Below, piece by piece: positions 42,801 to 54,800 of a DNA stretch of 64,000 bases. Origin of the DNA: Malurus cyaneus samueli (taxonomy: Eukaryota > Chordata > Aves > Passeriformes > Maluridae); contig CM019218.1 of the NCBI GenBank assembly GCA_009741485.1, forward strand, positions 41,831,894 to 41,895,893, read 5' to 3'. The notes below the pieces were generated by a model. That model was given only the letters and a program-made list of their open reading frames with translations, was not told the origin of the DNA and ran no database searches. A program made the translations under genes and the position numbers. Within the stretch, counting starts at the first letter, position 1; every line of letters starts with the position of its first letter.

Positions 42801-45800
42801 TCAACTGCAAAATTGGAAGAGAGGTAACTCTGTAAGAGGGTCAGAGTGAGATTGACTGTGCAGTCAGCTCAGATATATTGATTGAGGTTATATGTGTATA
42901 GCCAATGATGCCAGCATAAGAAAATCCCACTTAATTTTTAACAATTGCCTGTGATTCATGGCAGAATTACCATGATATAGCTCTTGGAATAATCTTAATC
43001 AAATGGAACTGGGGTGACATGGTCATACAAGAACAAAGATGACAGTGGGATAAGTAAAGAGGGGGTATAATTTTATTGCCCACCTTTATTGCCCACCTTT
43101 GAGGGTGAGTATTTTTAATTGTATTTCTTGTAAACCATCTGAGATTTGAAGGAAGTAGCAGTGGTCTAGTCTTAGGAGAAAGAAGGCAAATCTTGAGTTT
43201 TTTTACTTATTCAAATAGGGCTTGAATTATTTTTTTATAAGGGATCTTGGAACCTCATTGTCCCATCTCTGCGTCCTGTGGATGACTCGGTGTGGGCTCT
43301 CAGACTTAGATGGGATCTCTTCCTGCAGCTCTCTAAAAGTAAGTATAGATGTCTCCTGCCAAATGACCATCTCAGAACTAGATTCAGTTGATATTCTTTA
43401 TTTTTAATCTTTGTTCTCCTCACCCTTTGCTTTTCTGACTGGCTTTGGCCTGATGCCTTGAATTGCATGTGTTAGTTTAAAAAAAATATATAGCTTTTTT
43501 TAAATGAGGTGTAACCTTCAGGTCTGATCCTGTGCACACCTAGGGCAGCACATGCCTAAGTTAGCTCTTGTTATTTAAGGCTGCAACAGCAACACTTTAA
43601 AAAAATGTTATTTTCCTTGCTGATTTCATCCTGTGACATTTAGTATTTCCAATATTAGCAAACATTTTGCAAAGTTTGGGTGTTACTTGTGCAAGTCTGT
43701 GGTTTACGCATTTATTCCGTTTATTTCTGCTGAGGAACTCTACATTGCTTATAACAATATCTCTGACCTGAGCCAACTGACCTGGCTGGATCATCTTGAG
43801 GTTTTGGACCTGGAGGGGAACAACATAGAGGACATCAACCAGATCCATTACCTGCGACTTTGTTGCAAGCTAAGCCACCTGACAGTGGAGAGCAACCCTA
43901 TTTGCCTGAAACCAAATGCAGAATCTGCAGAGGTGAGGACTCGGTTTGCGCATAGTGTGTTAATTTTTGTCAGAGCTTTTTAACTGTGAGTTGGAAATGA
44001 GAAACATTTTTACATCTTCCTATTGCATCATTCTAAATGATGATGTGGGATGCCTTTCCCACCTTTAATTTCTGTTGATTTTGTGGTCTCATGGGTATAG
44101 TCTCCAAGATGGCCACAAGTGAAATACAAGAGTGCTAGTAAAGACTCATGTCTGTTTCCCAGCAATATGACAAAAAACTTCTTTTTTTGGAGTATGAGCA
44201 CTGGAACAGGCTTCCCAGAGAGGCTGTGGAATCTCCTTCCCTGGAGATACTCAAAACCCACCTGGATGCCATCCTATGCAACCTGCTCCAGGTGAAGCTG
44301 CTTTAGCAGAGGGGTTGGACTAGGTGATCTTCGGAAGTCACTTCCAACCCCAACCACTCTGTGATTCTGTGATTAAATCCCTGTTTTTGAGGTTCTTGCA
44401 TCTCTTGGAGGCTCTCCAGTCCAAAAGCAAGTGCTCTGACACCCCCATGCTCAGAGGTTGAGCCCTCAGAAAAACAGGTAGCTAGGAAAAGCTATAGTGT
44501 TGGAACTGCTTGTTACCCTTTCCCCTAAAAGGTTAAAACTCAAATGACCAAAAAGACCTTCAGAAAAAGCTGAAGATACAAAATACAATGATTCACCTCT
44601 TATGTACTGAAAGGATAAAATCATTTCTGCTGAGATGTTTTGTTGAAGGCATGAGAGAGCCTCGGTGTCACAAAGATGAGAAGACAATAATACATGATCT
44701 GATTTGGGTTTCGGGGCACTCAATGAGCAAAGCAAGGGAGATCTTATTCTGCATGAACAGTCTCAGAGCTGTATTACTTTCTTTCACTTTCTCCTGCTTC
44801 ATAAAAAAGCATTGTTGGCATATTAAGACACCAATATATTGCCATCCAGGTCTTTTGGAAGGTGATAGTCTGTGCACAGACACACAATCACGTAAAATAC
44901 AGGCCTCACTACGGGTGGTGCAATTCCCAATGGCATCATAAACTGCTGATAATGCAGGGTTCAAAAATCAGAGCTGATGCTCTTATCCCACTCTGAGATA
45001 TTCCATAGCTTTCCTGTGTATTTTAAAGTGGTCATGCTCATGCTGGTAATTTGCCTAAAAGGTTGGGTTTGATATTTTCCTGGACTTGGATTTGAAAACA
45101 GGTGCTAACACTAAAACTCAATCATGCAGTAGACACACATATTTTAAATCTTGGCACTCCTTAGACATATGAGATAATAGTGTTTTTCAGATGTAATTGC
45201 TGGCTTGATCCTATTGCTCAGTAAAAGGGGCCATGGAAGGTAGCTCTTTAGCTATCATCATTTTCCTCTCTGGAATTCAAAAGACAATATTATATACTCG
45301 CCTTTCTGGTTTGAACTGGTGGAATTATACTAAAGGGACCGCACTTGTAACTGTTTGTAACCAAAATGATTTCTCCCTTTTGGAACATTTCTCCCTTATG
45401 GAAGGTGCAATCCTGAGAGGAAAAAACATATTCCCACAGTAAGGAAGCACTGCTTGCTTGTGATGGATGAGGCACGCCTGCTTACTCTTTCTACTCCCAC
45501 AGAGATAAATTCAGCTATTGACACTTCCTGTCATAGTTTCCTACCATGGAAATGGTGCGGTGTACCCTAACAGCACAGAAAGTCTGATTCTGCTCCTTTG
45601 TCACTCCTGCTCAATGCAAATGGGATTTTTGGAGGATTTGGCATCTTCTGTCCTTAAGTGTATTTGTAATGGAGAAATATCAGATTGCTCTTGGCTTGTT
45701 CAGGTGAGGAAAACAGTCCTTGGGATGCTCTGCATGTTGTCACATAATGGAAGTACAAACAACAGTAGTATGTGATGGTGTGCCCTCATGCTCTTCTTCA

Positions 45801-48800
45801 CACTGAATTCCTGTCTCTACTCCTGTGCAAGTAGGTGCTAANACCAGATAAGAGTATGTGTCATAAAAGCACTTCTTCCTGACCTTCTGGGCTGGCTGGA
45901 TGCCCAGTATCCCTGAAACAGACAGTTTGATTGAAGGGGTTTTGCTGCAAAGGTGTATCAAAGCTGCTCTCAGAGGGCAATGCAAAGATGGTCTTGTTCC
46001 CAGTCATCCACAAAGGGAAGATATCAGTGCAAGAACTGTTACTTGTATTTCAGGATCACAAGGGCCCTCATGACTTCTATTTTCTGCAATTTTTCTGTAG
46101 AAAACTTAGTATAATGTACATTATAATAACAGATACTTCAAGAGATAGCTAATCCGCAATTCCGAAGTAAAATAATCTCTATTGAAGGACTATTTTAGCT
46201 TTTTTTGTGGTCCTGATAAATTTGCCCTGCCTAATTATGGATTTTGGACAAGATGACCTTCCTTCCAACTCAACCATTACTGTGTTTCTGTGAACTCCAT
46301 GCAAGTCTCTACCTCTTCTGATAAACTGTCCCTGTATTTAGTTACCCACTGTTTAGATCTGTATTATTCAGATACTCTGATATCATGGCTACAGTAGAGA
46401 ATTCTGAGCTTTTGGTTGCTTTGGGATTTGATAAAGTGTCGTATTTTGTTTATGTTAGAGTATTGGCTTTATGCAGATTAATGTTACCAAAGATGGCAGG
46501 TGATTAAGCCCCCAGTTTGATTTGCCACCTTTTTTGAGTTATCTTTGTATTGTGCACTATTGTAATGTCAGTGGGACATTCCATGTTCATGGACTTAAGC
46601 AGTGTGTGATTTTCTGAGTTATGACCAGAAAAATCATATAAATGATCCCTTATTTATATTTTGCTACATCCAAAGGGAGGGAAAATAGGATGGAAAGGAT
46701 TATAATTTTCTGCGGATTCAAAAAATGTTATTTGGCAACACTGTTATTCCTTTCAACTGCAAAATTGGAAGAGAGGTAACTCTGTAAGAGGGTCAGAGTG
46801 AGATTGACTGTGCAGTCAGCTCAGATATATTGATTGAGGTTATATGTGTATAGCCAATGATGCCAGCATAAGAAAATCCCACTTAATTTTTAACAATTGC
46901 CTGTGATTCATGGCAGAATTACCATGATATAGCTCTTGGAATAATCTTAATCAAATGGAACTGGGGTGACATGGTCATACAAGAACAAAGATGACAGTGG
47001 GATAAGTAAAGAGGGGGTATAATTTTATTGCCCACCTTTATTGCCCACCTTTGAGGGTGAGTATTTTTAATTGTATTTCTTGTAAACCATCTGAGATTTG
47101 AAGGAAGTAGCAGTGGTCTAGTCTTAGGAGAAAGAAGGCAAATCTTGAGTTTTTTTACTTATTCAAATAGGGCTTGAATTATTTTTTTATAAGGGATCTT
47201 GGAACCTCATTGTCCCATCTCTGCGTCCTGTGGATGACTCGGTGTGGGCTCTCAGACTTAGATGGGATCTCTTCCTGCAGCTCTCTAAAAGTAAGTATAG
47301 ATGTCTCCTGCCAAATGACCATCTCAGAACTAGATTCAGTTGATATTCTTTATTTTTAATCTTTGTTCTCCTCACCCTTTGCTTTTCTGACTGGCTTTGG
47401 CCTGATGCCTTGAATTGCATGTGTTAGTTTAAAAAAAATATATAGCTTTTTTTAAATGAGGTGTAACCTTCAGGTCTGATCCTGTGCACACCTAGGGCAG
47501 CACATGCCTAAGTTAGCTCTTGTTATTTAAGGCTGCAACAGCAACACTTTAAAAAAATGTTATTTTCCTTGCTGATTTCATCCTGTGACATTTAGTATTT
47601 CCAATATTAGCAAACATTTTGCAAAGTTTGGGTGTTACTTGTGCAAGTCTGTGGTTTACGCATTTATTCCGTTTATTTCTGCTGAGGAACTCTACATTGC
47701 TTATAACAATATCTCTGACCTGAGCCAACTGACCTGGCTGGATCATCTTGAGGTTTTGGACCTGGAGGGGAACAACATAGAGGACATCAACCAGATCCAT
47801 TACCTGCGACTTTGTTGCAAGCTAAGCCACCTGACAGTGGAGAGCAACCCTATTTGCCTGAAACCAAATGCAGAATCTGCAGAGGTGAGGACTCGGTTTG
47901 CGCATAGTGTGTTAATTTTTGTCAGAGCTTTTTAACTGTGAGTTGGAAATGAGAAACATTTTTACATCTTCCTATTGCATCATTCTAAATGATGATGTGG
48001 GATGCCTTTCCCACCTTTAATTTCTGTTGATTTTGTGGTCTCATGGGTATAGTCTCCAAGCTGGCCACAAGTGAAATACAAGAGTGCTAGTAAAGACTCA
48101 TGTCTGTTTCCCAGCAATATGACAAAAAACTTCTTTTTTTGGAGTATGAGCACTGGAACAGGCTTCCCAGAGAGGCTGTGGAATCTCCTTCCCTGGAGAT
48201 ACTCAAAACCCACCTGGATGCCATCCTATGCAACCTGCTCCAGGTGAAGCTGCTTTAGCAGAGGGGTTGGACTAGGTGATCTTCGGAAGTCACTTCCAAC
48301 CCCAACCACTCTGTGATTCTGTGATTAAATCCCTGTTTTTGAGGTTCTTGCATCTCTTGGAGGCTCTCCAGTCCAAAAGCAAGTGCTCTGACACCCCCAT
48401 GCTCAGAGGTTGAGCCCTCAGAAAAACAGGTATCTAGGAAAAGCTATAGTGTTGGAACTGCTTGTTACCCTTTCCCCTAAAAGGTTAAAACTCAAATGAC
48501 CAAAAAGACCTTCAGAAAAAGCTGAAGATACAAAATACAATGATTTACCTCTTATGTACTGAAAGGATAAAATAATTTCTGCTGAGATGTTTTGTTGAAG
48601 GCATGAGAGAGCCTCGGTGTCACAAAGATGAGAACACAGTAATACATGATCTGATTTGGGTTTCGGGGCACTCAATGAGCAAAGCAAGGGAGATCTTATT
48701 CTGCATGAACAGTCTCAGAGCTGTATTACTTTCTTTCACTTTCTCCTGCTTCATAAAAAAGCATTGTTGGCATATTAAGACACCAATATATTGCCATCCA

Positions 48801-51800
48801 GGTCTTTTGGAAGGTGATAGTCTGTGCACAGACACACAATCACGTAAAATACAGGCCTCACTACGGGTGGTGCAATTCCCAATGGCATCATAAACTGCTG
48901 ATAATGCAGGGTTCAAAAATCAGAGCTGATGCTCTTATCCCACTCTGAGATATTCCATAGCTTTCCTGTGTATTTTAAAGTGGTCATGCTCATGCTGGTA
49001 ATTTGCCTAAAAGGTTGGGTTTGATATTTTCCTGGACTTGGATTTGAAAACAGGTGCTAACACTAAAACTCAATCATGCAGTAGACACACATATTTTAAA
49101 TCTTGGCACTCCTTAGACATATGAGATAATAGTGTTTTTCAGATGTAATTGCTGGCTTGATCCTATTGCTCAGTAAAAGGGGCCATGGAAGGTAGCTCTT
49201 TAGCTATCATCATTTTCCTCTCTGGAATTCAAAAGACAATATTATATACTCGCCTTTCTGGTTTGAACTGGTGGAATTATACTAAAGGGACCGCACTTGT
49301 AACTGTTTGTAACCAAAATGATTTCTCCCTTTTGGAACATTTCTCCCTTATGGAAGATGCAATCCTGAGAGGAAAAAACATATTCCCACAGTAAGGAAGC
49401 ACTGCTTGCTTGTGATGGATGAGGCACGCCTGCTTACTCTTTCTACTCCCACAGAGATAAATTCAGCTATTGACACTTCCTGTCATAGTTTCCTACCATG
49501 GAAATGGTGCGGTGTACCCTAACAGCACAGAAAGTCTGATTCTGCTCCTTTGTCACTCCTGCTCAATGCAAATGGGATTTTTGGAGGATTTGGCATCTTC
49601 TGTCCTTAAGTGTATTTGTAATGGAGAAATATCGGATTGCTCTTGGCTTGTTCGGGTGAGGAAAACAGTCCTTGGGATGCTCTGCATGTTGTCACATAAT
49701 GGAAGTACAAACAACAGTAGTATGTGATGGTGTGCCCTCATGCTCTTCTTCACACTGAATTCCTGTCTCTACTCCTGTGCAAGTAGGTGCTAAGATCTGG
49801 TTAGTGAGAGATGCCTCTGCCTGAATTACAGTGCAAACCTTGTGCTGAAGTCAGTAATACCGATTTTATCTTACAGCAAATGTGAGGTATAGAAATAGGA
49901 AGAAACAGAAAAGAGAGAGAAGAATATTGTCACCAACTGTGGATCCTGTGGCATCCCTGTTGGTCCTTCTTCACCCTGGACTTCTTGGTGGTCGGGTCCC
50001 ACAGTCATTCAAAACTTTCCACTCTTTATACATTTTAGCAAACAAAGGAATTAATGCTCATTAGCTACACAGTTCTCTTATGCTATTGGTTAAATGATTG
50101 TCTCTTGCCTCTAATGCTGATTAGTCCACATGCTTAGTCTTTCTTTTCTTTTGAGTCGGTGATCACAATCTCTCCCTGTCAGAATTATCTTTTCCCAGTG
50201 GGAGCTGATTTCAGCACAGCTGCTGATTTGTCTCTCCTTGTGACATGTGTGTGTCTCTCCTTTTGTGTCCATTGTCAGTGATACATTCTTCTCCCTGGCT
50301 TTGTTAACCTCCTCATAGGTCTGAGATAACACCCCGACAATAGCACCTTCTCCTCAGTGCAAGTTCCTCGCACTGTTTCCACAGAGGAGTATCTAGGGGG
50401 GGGGCCTTCAGTGGTCATTGGTGGTCTCAGATGCCATCTGTCCTATAACTTGGGGTGATCTTTTTTGTCTAGTGATGTGTATGAGCAGCTGCTTCTTTGC
50501 ACAGTTTGCCACAGTGGGAATTATTGTCCAGGTGCATTATCCAGGATGTGCCAACCTGATGTCACCTCACCCTGGAGTTAGTGCCATCCTGTCACTCCAT
50601 TCTGTGCTTATCTCATGGCAAAGTCCTTCTGTGACCTTTACAGTGTTTGAGACAGGCAACTGTGATTTTCAAGTCTTACAATAGTTACATTCAAATGCCA
50701 GGCAGAATTTGTTGGGGGAGTCATCTCCCGTGCACATCAGTGCATTTTACCCTGAGTTCTAGCAAAAGCAGACTGTGAGCTCACTGTGGTCTCCCACCCT
50801 GTGTCTGTGTTGGGAAGCTGCTTTGCCCTCAGGTGATTACAAAGTGGGGCCTGCCCTTGGCTGCTGAGAGCTTCTCCATGGACTTTGTTTCTTTTTTTTA
50901 TTTCAATGGATGTTTGCTTTTTTTTTTTTTTTGTGTATAGAAAAGCCATATAGCAAAGAGTAGATGTGGGTTATGTGGGTTATTTTGGTGTGCCCTCAAT
51001 GGCCAGCTCTAATTCCTCAATGTCCTTCTTGTAGCCTGGCCCTTGCTAAAGGTCTGTAAAAGGTCTCCTATTTATTTAGTTTTAATCTACAGAATGGTCC
51101 AGCTAAATTTACTGTTCTTTCTTCAGATGGCCTGTTTGCTCCCTGTAACTTGATTTTCAGATGAGCTCATCTTCCCCTGTTATCTAAACCAAGAGCAACA
51201 GCCTGATGATAAATCCTGCAGCCTCTGTTGCTGTAATGTAACATGAGTGTAACATGATTCTTCTCTCCTACAGGACATGGCTGGGAATTGGCTGTAGCTG
51301 AGAATGGTTGACTCATTTTCTAAATTAAGATTAAAGACTTGGTTCGAGAAAATTAGTGTCTGCCTCTTAACAACAACTAACACATTTTATTTGGTGAGTT
51401 CCCTCTGCCAGCATCAGTGCTGCATTGTGCAGACAGAGGGAGCATCCATTCAGCTGGCTCCCACTGAAAGATTTTTTTTGTGACCACTCTGTATTGAATG
51501 AGTACTCAGCTTTGTGGAGATTTCTAATATTGCATGAAGTGTCCTGAAAAGCATAAGATTTGCCTGGGTGAAGCAATTGATTGGTAGGTAGCTGTCCATT
51601 TGTATTCTCCCACTAGCAGGGCACTCTTACTTTATACTTTTTTTTACTGTGTGCCTAAAAGCACAATCTATGGAAATGCTCTCTCTTTTTCCATAGGTAG
51701 GTGTAGCAACACTCATAGCATGTTTTCAAGTCTCCCTATCCATATACCTGAGTATTGATGCAACCACCAGGGAATCACAAAAGCAGGGAGACAGATTGGC

Positions 51801-54800
51801 TGAATGCTGAGGGTGCCCAGGCTTTCCATGGGCATCAGTGGCCTTCTACGCTTTTGTACATTATACATAATGTAACAAAGACAAATGACAAAGTCATTGG
51901 TGGATAAACAACAAAGGAGCCTTCGGGTGAAGGCCATGTCTTTGCACTGCCCAGGACAGTTTCATCATCAATTCAAGCTGAAATTATGTGAGGACCATTT
52001 CAGGTTTATGGCAGTCATACAAATTGAACAGTACTGTGCTACTGGAAGTCCACAGACTGTTAAATAAACTGACCACTTTCTCAATTTCTCCAGGAACCAG
52101 ATTATAATTACAGAGCAGAAGTAAAAAAACTCATTCCCCACTTGAAGTATTTGGACAGAATACCAGCAAGCCAGACTACTCTCCTTTCTTCCAAGAAGAT
52201 GCATGAGGATTCTCTAATCATCAAGGAATCCATCAAGGAAGGTGGTTTAGCCAGAGACGTTTCATGGTTAGGTATGACAGGTTTCCTATTGGGGTTTATT
52301 TTTCAGGTTATGATGTGTAAAAGAAGGTTAGGAACAAGCCGACCTCTTTAAAGACAACTTTTACTTATAGTGAAGGGACAAAGGATGTTGTCTTCTTCAC
52401 TTGGGCAGTAAGAAAGCTGGAATTCAGCAGATAACAGTGCAGATTTAAATGGAAGTTGTTCTAAGCTGGGCATCAAGATCAAAAAATGCAGACCACTTCT
52501 AGAGCATGAAACAAATCCAGCAGTGGCTGGGACTCTGTACTTAGGGTTCATTCTGCTTGATGGGAAGAAGCAAAACTTGGAAAGGAATGCTTCAACCACA
52601 GCTGTTCACGGCTCTTTCCATGGTAATCTTTGTAGCATGGATGTAGTAGGGTTTCTTATCCCAATTTAGTAATAGGAAAGTCAATTTGATTGCTACCCTT
52701 CAGTGACAGCAACATCCCAGGAAGATAGCATGGCCTCGTAAGAAATCTGTTCCACTTTCTTTGTTACTCTGATTAGGTTCATTGCATTCATTAGTAGACA
52801 ATAAATGGTTTGAATGTAAATCTGTTGTCCCTTTCCTTGTAGCCTTGGTAATAGTTCAGATGTCCATGCTTTTATGTGTCATGCTACATGCACTTTACCA
52901 CATACTATTAAATATTGCAAAGTATTTCCTATAACTGCTCCTGTTGCTTCCCATTAGTGTGGGCAATGCAGTTAGCTTCCCAGCCCCCTCCCCAAGCTGT
53001 GGTTTGCCTGCCAACTACATTCCATTAAAAATTTAGTTTGTTTTGGAATAAGTACATACATTTGTCATTTATTTAATCCCTATGGGTCCAAATCATTAGT
53101 TGTAATAGTAGTTATGGTAGGGAAAAAATCCATTAAAATCTGATCCCTCAGTGATCCTGCTTTGGCAACATCACCTGAGGTTCAGAAAACCAGTTAACAA
53201 AGTCTGCTGACAGAAAAGTAAGGGCAGACACAGAACTGTGAATTTATGTAATTTCCTAGTGTAACCAGACTTACATTCTTGCCTTCAGCTCTGAACCTGT
53301 AGTTCATATGGTCAGATTCAGACATCCCAACACGTTTTTCTTTCCAGTAGCAATGTTGATTTGGGTACTTTTCACATTCTGTGTATTTCATGGGTTCATA
53401 TTAACAACCATGGACAAGATATGTTAAAGGCCCCTAACACACAGCAGTTAAAGAAATGGCCATAGTATTGTAGAGCTGATGCCTCACTTTGGAGCTGGTA
53501 GATGCTCAGCACTTTACAAAGTATGCTAATCATCTGTGCACTGAAATGAAATTCTCTCTCCTTCGTGTTGTTGGCTGCATATGCTGCTCTTACAGCTGTG
53601 CTGTGCTGGGGCAGGTAAGAGGACAAGGCTCTGTCTGCCTTTGCTAGTTTTTGTATGAACCTTCCTGCTTTGTAGCATTATGAAAACAGTTTTCACCTTT
53701 CTTTCTGTGGTAGAGAAGCATCTGTCTCTGGGGCAGTACTGGAATGATCTATCATTGCCATTCCCAGATTTCTGTAGCTTCTGGTACACAGGTTTTTGAC
53801 TGGTAGCTCTGATAAGGTGTCTATCACCATCTGCATTGTGCCATCTGCATGTAAGCAATGTATTTTAAGAGGGCCTAGGCTGTGCCTGTGGCAAGTCTGC
53901 AATGGCTCCCCTATGGGCAGGTGGGCAGCAAATGAGAGGCAGCTTACACTAATCCTGGGAATTCAGGCAGGGAAAGTAGCAGGGCCTTGGATGCATCCAG
54001 GCTCACCTGTGGGACAACCAGAGGTGAAGGGTGAGCACAGAGCAGTTCCAGACCCATAACCCCTGCAGTCTGTCTCTGGTGCCCAGGAGCAGAAGAAGAG
54101 TGGGAAGGGATATCAGTTTCATTAGAGATCCCCAGATTCTGCCATGACTGTGCAGCACAGGAAGCCCTCTGTCTCTAGCATTGACCCATTTTATAGCTGC
54201 AATTACATACTTTTCTGTCCCCTATAGCTCCAGGTGTGCAGCAGCAGTCACCATAATGCAAGGTACAGTGATGGTGTGGTTTGCAGCTTTGCACAACTGT
54301 GCTTACACTAATGAAATCTCTCTTCTAGATCCATATCTTGCGGCAGTAGCAAAACAGTCTGGATGCATCCCCAAATCCCCAACACCTCCCAGACCTGAAA
54401 ATGCACAGTGCTCTGCTAATGTAGGGACTGGTAGCGATGCCAGTAGCTCTCCTCTTCCAGATCCTGCTGTTTTTCCTGATAAACTGTTCACAGAGGATGA
54501 CTCCAGTGATTTGACACACGGTAATGTATGCTTTTTAATCCTTTTCTTTCCCACACCTCCACCTCCTTCTGAATGTTATTTCTGATGAAAGCCAGGATGT
54601 TTTGAATACCACCCACCCATGCCTCTGCTAATCAGGTTCAGCATATGTCTTCTTCCATGAGACTCACCTGCTCTAGCATAGGCTTTCCTTTATTCCCCCC
54701 TGCACCAGAAGGTGCAAGTCACCTGGGCTGCCCACTCCTCGGCCCCTCGCCCTCATGCATTGTGTGCTGCTGACCCTTTTCACAGCCCCATACCACAGTG

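Larger units (their letters stand above)
26301..43241 (+). other. LRRC56: LRRC56 intron 3 (16.9 kb, largest of the gene)
   Basis: Bounded by GTAAGA at 26301 and TTTTTTATAAG ending at 43241. It holds one copy of an unclassified interspersed repeat (about 32690-32985), the left border of the tandem duplication (41898) and an eroded CR1 end (42285-42342). Short open frames, such as those around 28771-29007 and 35901-36267, match nothing I recognise. There is no evidence of a nested gene. Confidence 0.8.
41898..45841 (+). repeat. Tandem duplication, copy A (3,944 bp)
   Basis: Direct repeat of 45850-49793 with period 3,952. Left edge: AAGAGTATGTG, preceded by different sequence from copy B. Right edge: AAGTAGGTGCTAA, after which copy A meets the N. 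Reading the copies against each other, I see nine substitutions and no indel: 44109 A/C, 44481 G/T, 44594 C/T, 44622 C/A, 44683 G/C, 44687 A/G, 45405 G/A, 45682 A/G and 45702 A/G (A copy first). The first 2.2 kb, including both exons, look identical. Confidence 0.97.
45850..49793 (+). repeat. Tandem duplication, copy B (3,944 bp)
   Basis: Second unit of the direct repeat, about 99.8% identical to copy A. It continues into unique sequence at 49794 (GATCTGG). The true right flank of the locus is therefore attached to copy B, and the true left flank to copy A. Confidence 0.97.
43933..52093 (+). other. LRRC56: LRRC56 intron 5 as assembled (8.2 kb, includes duplicate exon pair)
   Basis: From GTGAGG at 43933 to TTTCTCCAG ending at 52093. 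It contains the rest of duplication copy A, the N-bearing junction, all of copy B and a possible LTR-derived stretch (about 49910-50720). Removing one 3,952-bp period would leave an intron of about 4.2 kb. Confidence 0.75.

Noticed and set aside
43597..43848. Open frame antisense to the LRR exon (and its duplicate at 47549)
   Set aside because: It is a shadow of the conserved plus-strand exon; nothing supports an antisense protein.
45692..45710. Donor-like CAG|GTGAGG in copy A (CGG|GTGAGG in copy B)
   Set aside because: No upstream acceptor with coding sequence that fits LRRC56; looks like a chance donor motif inside the intron.
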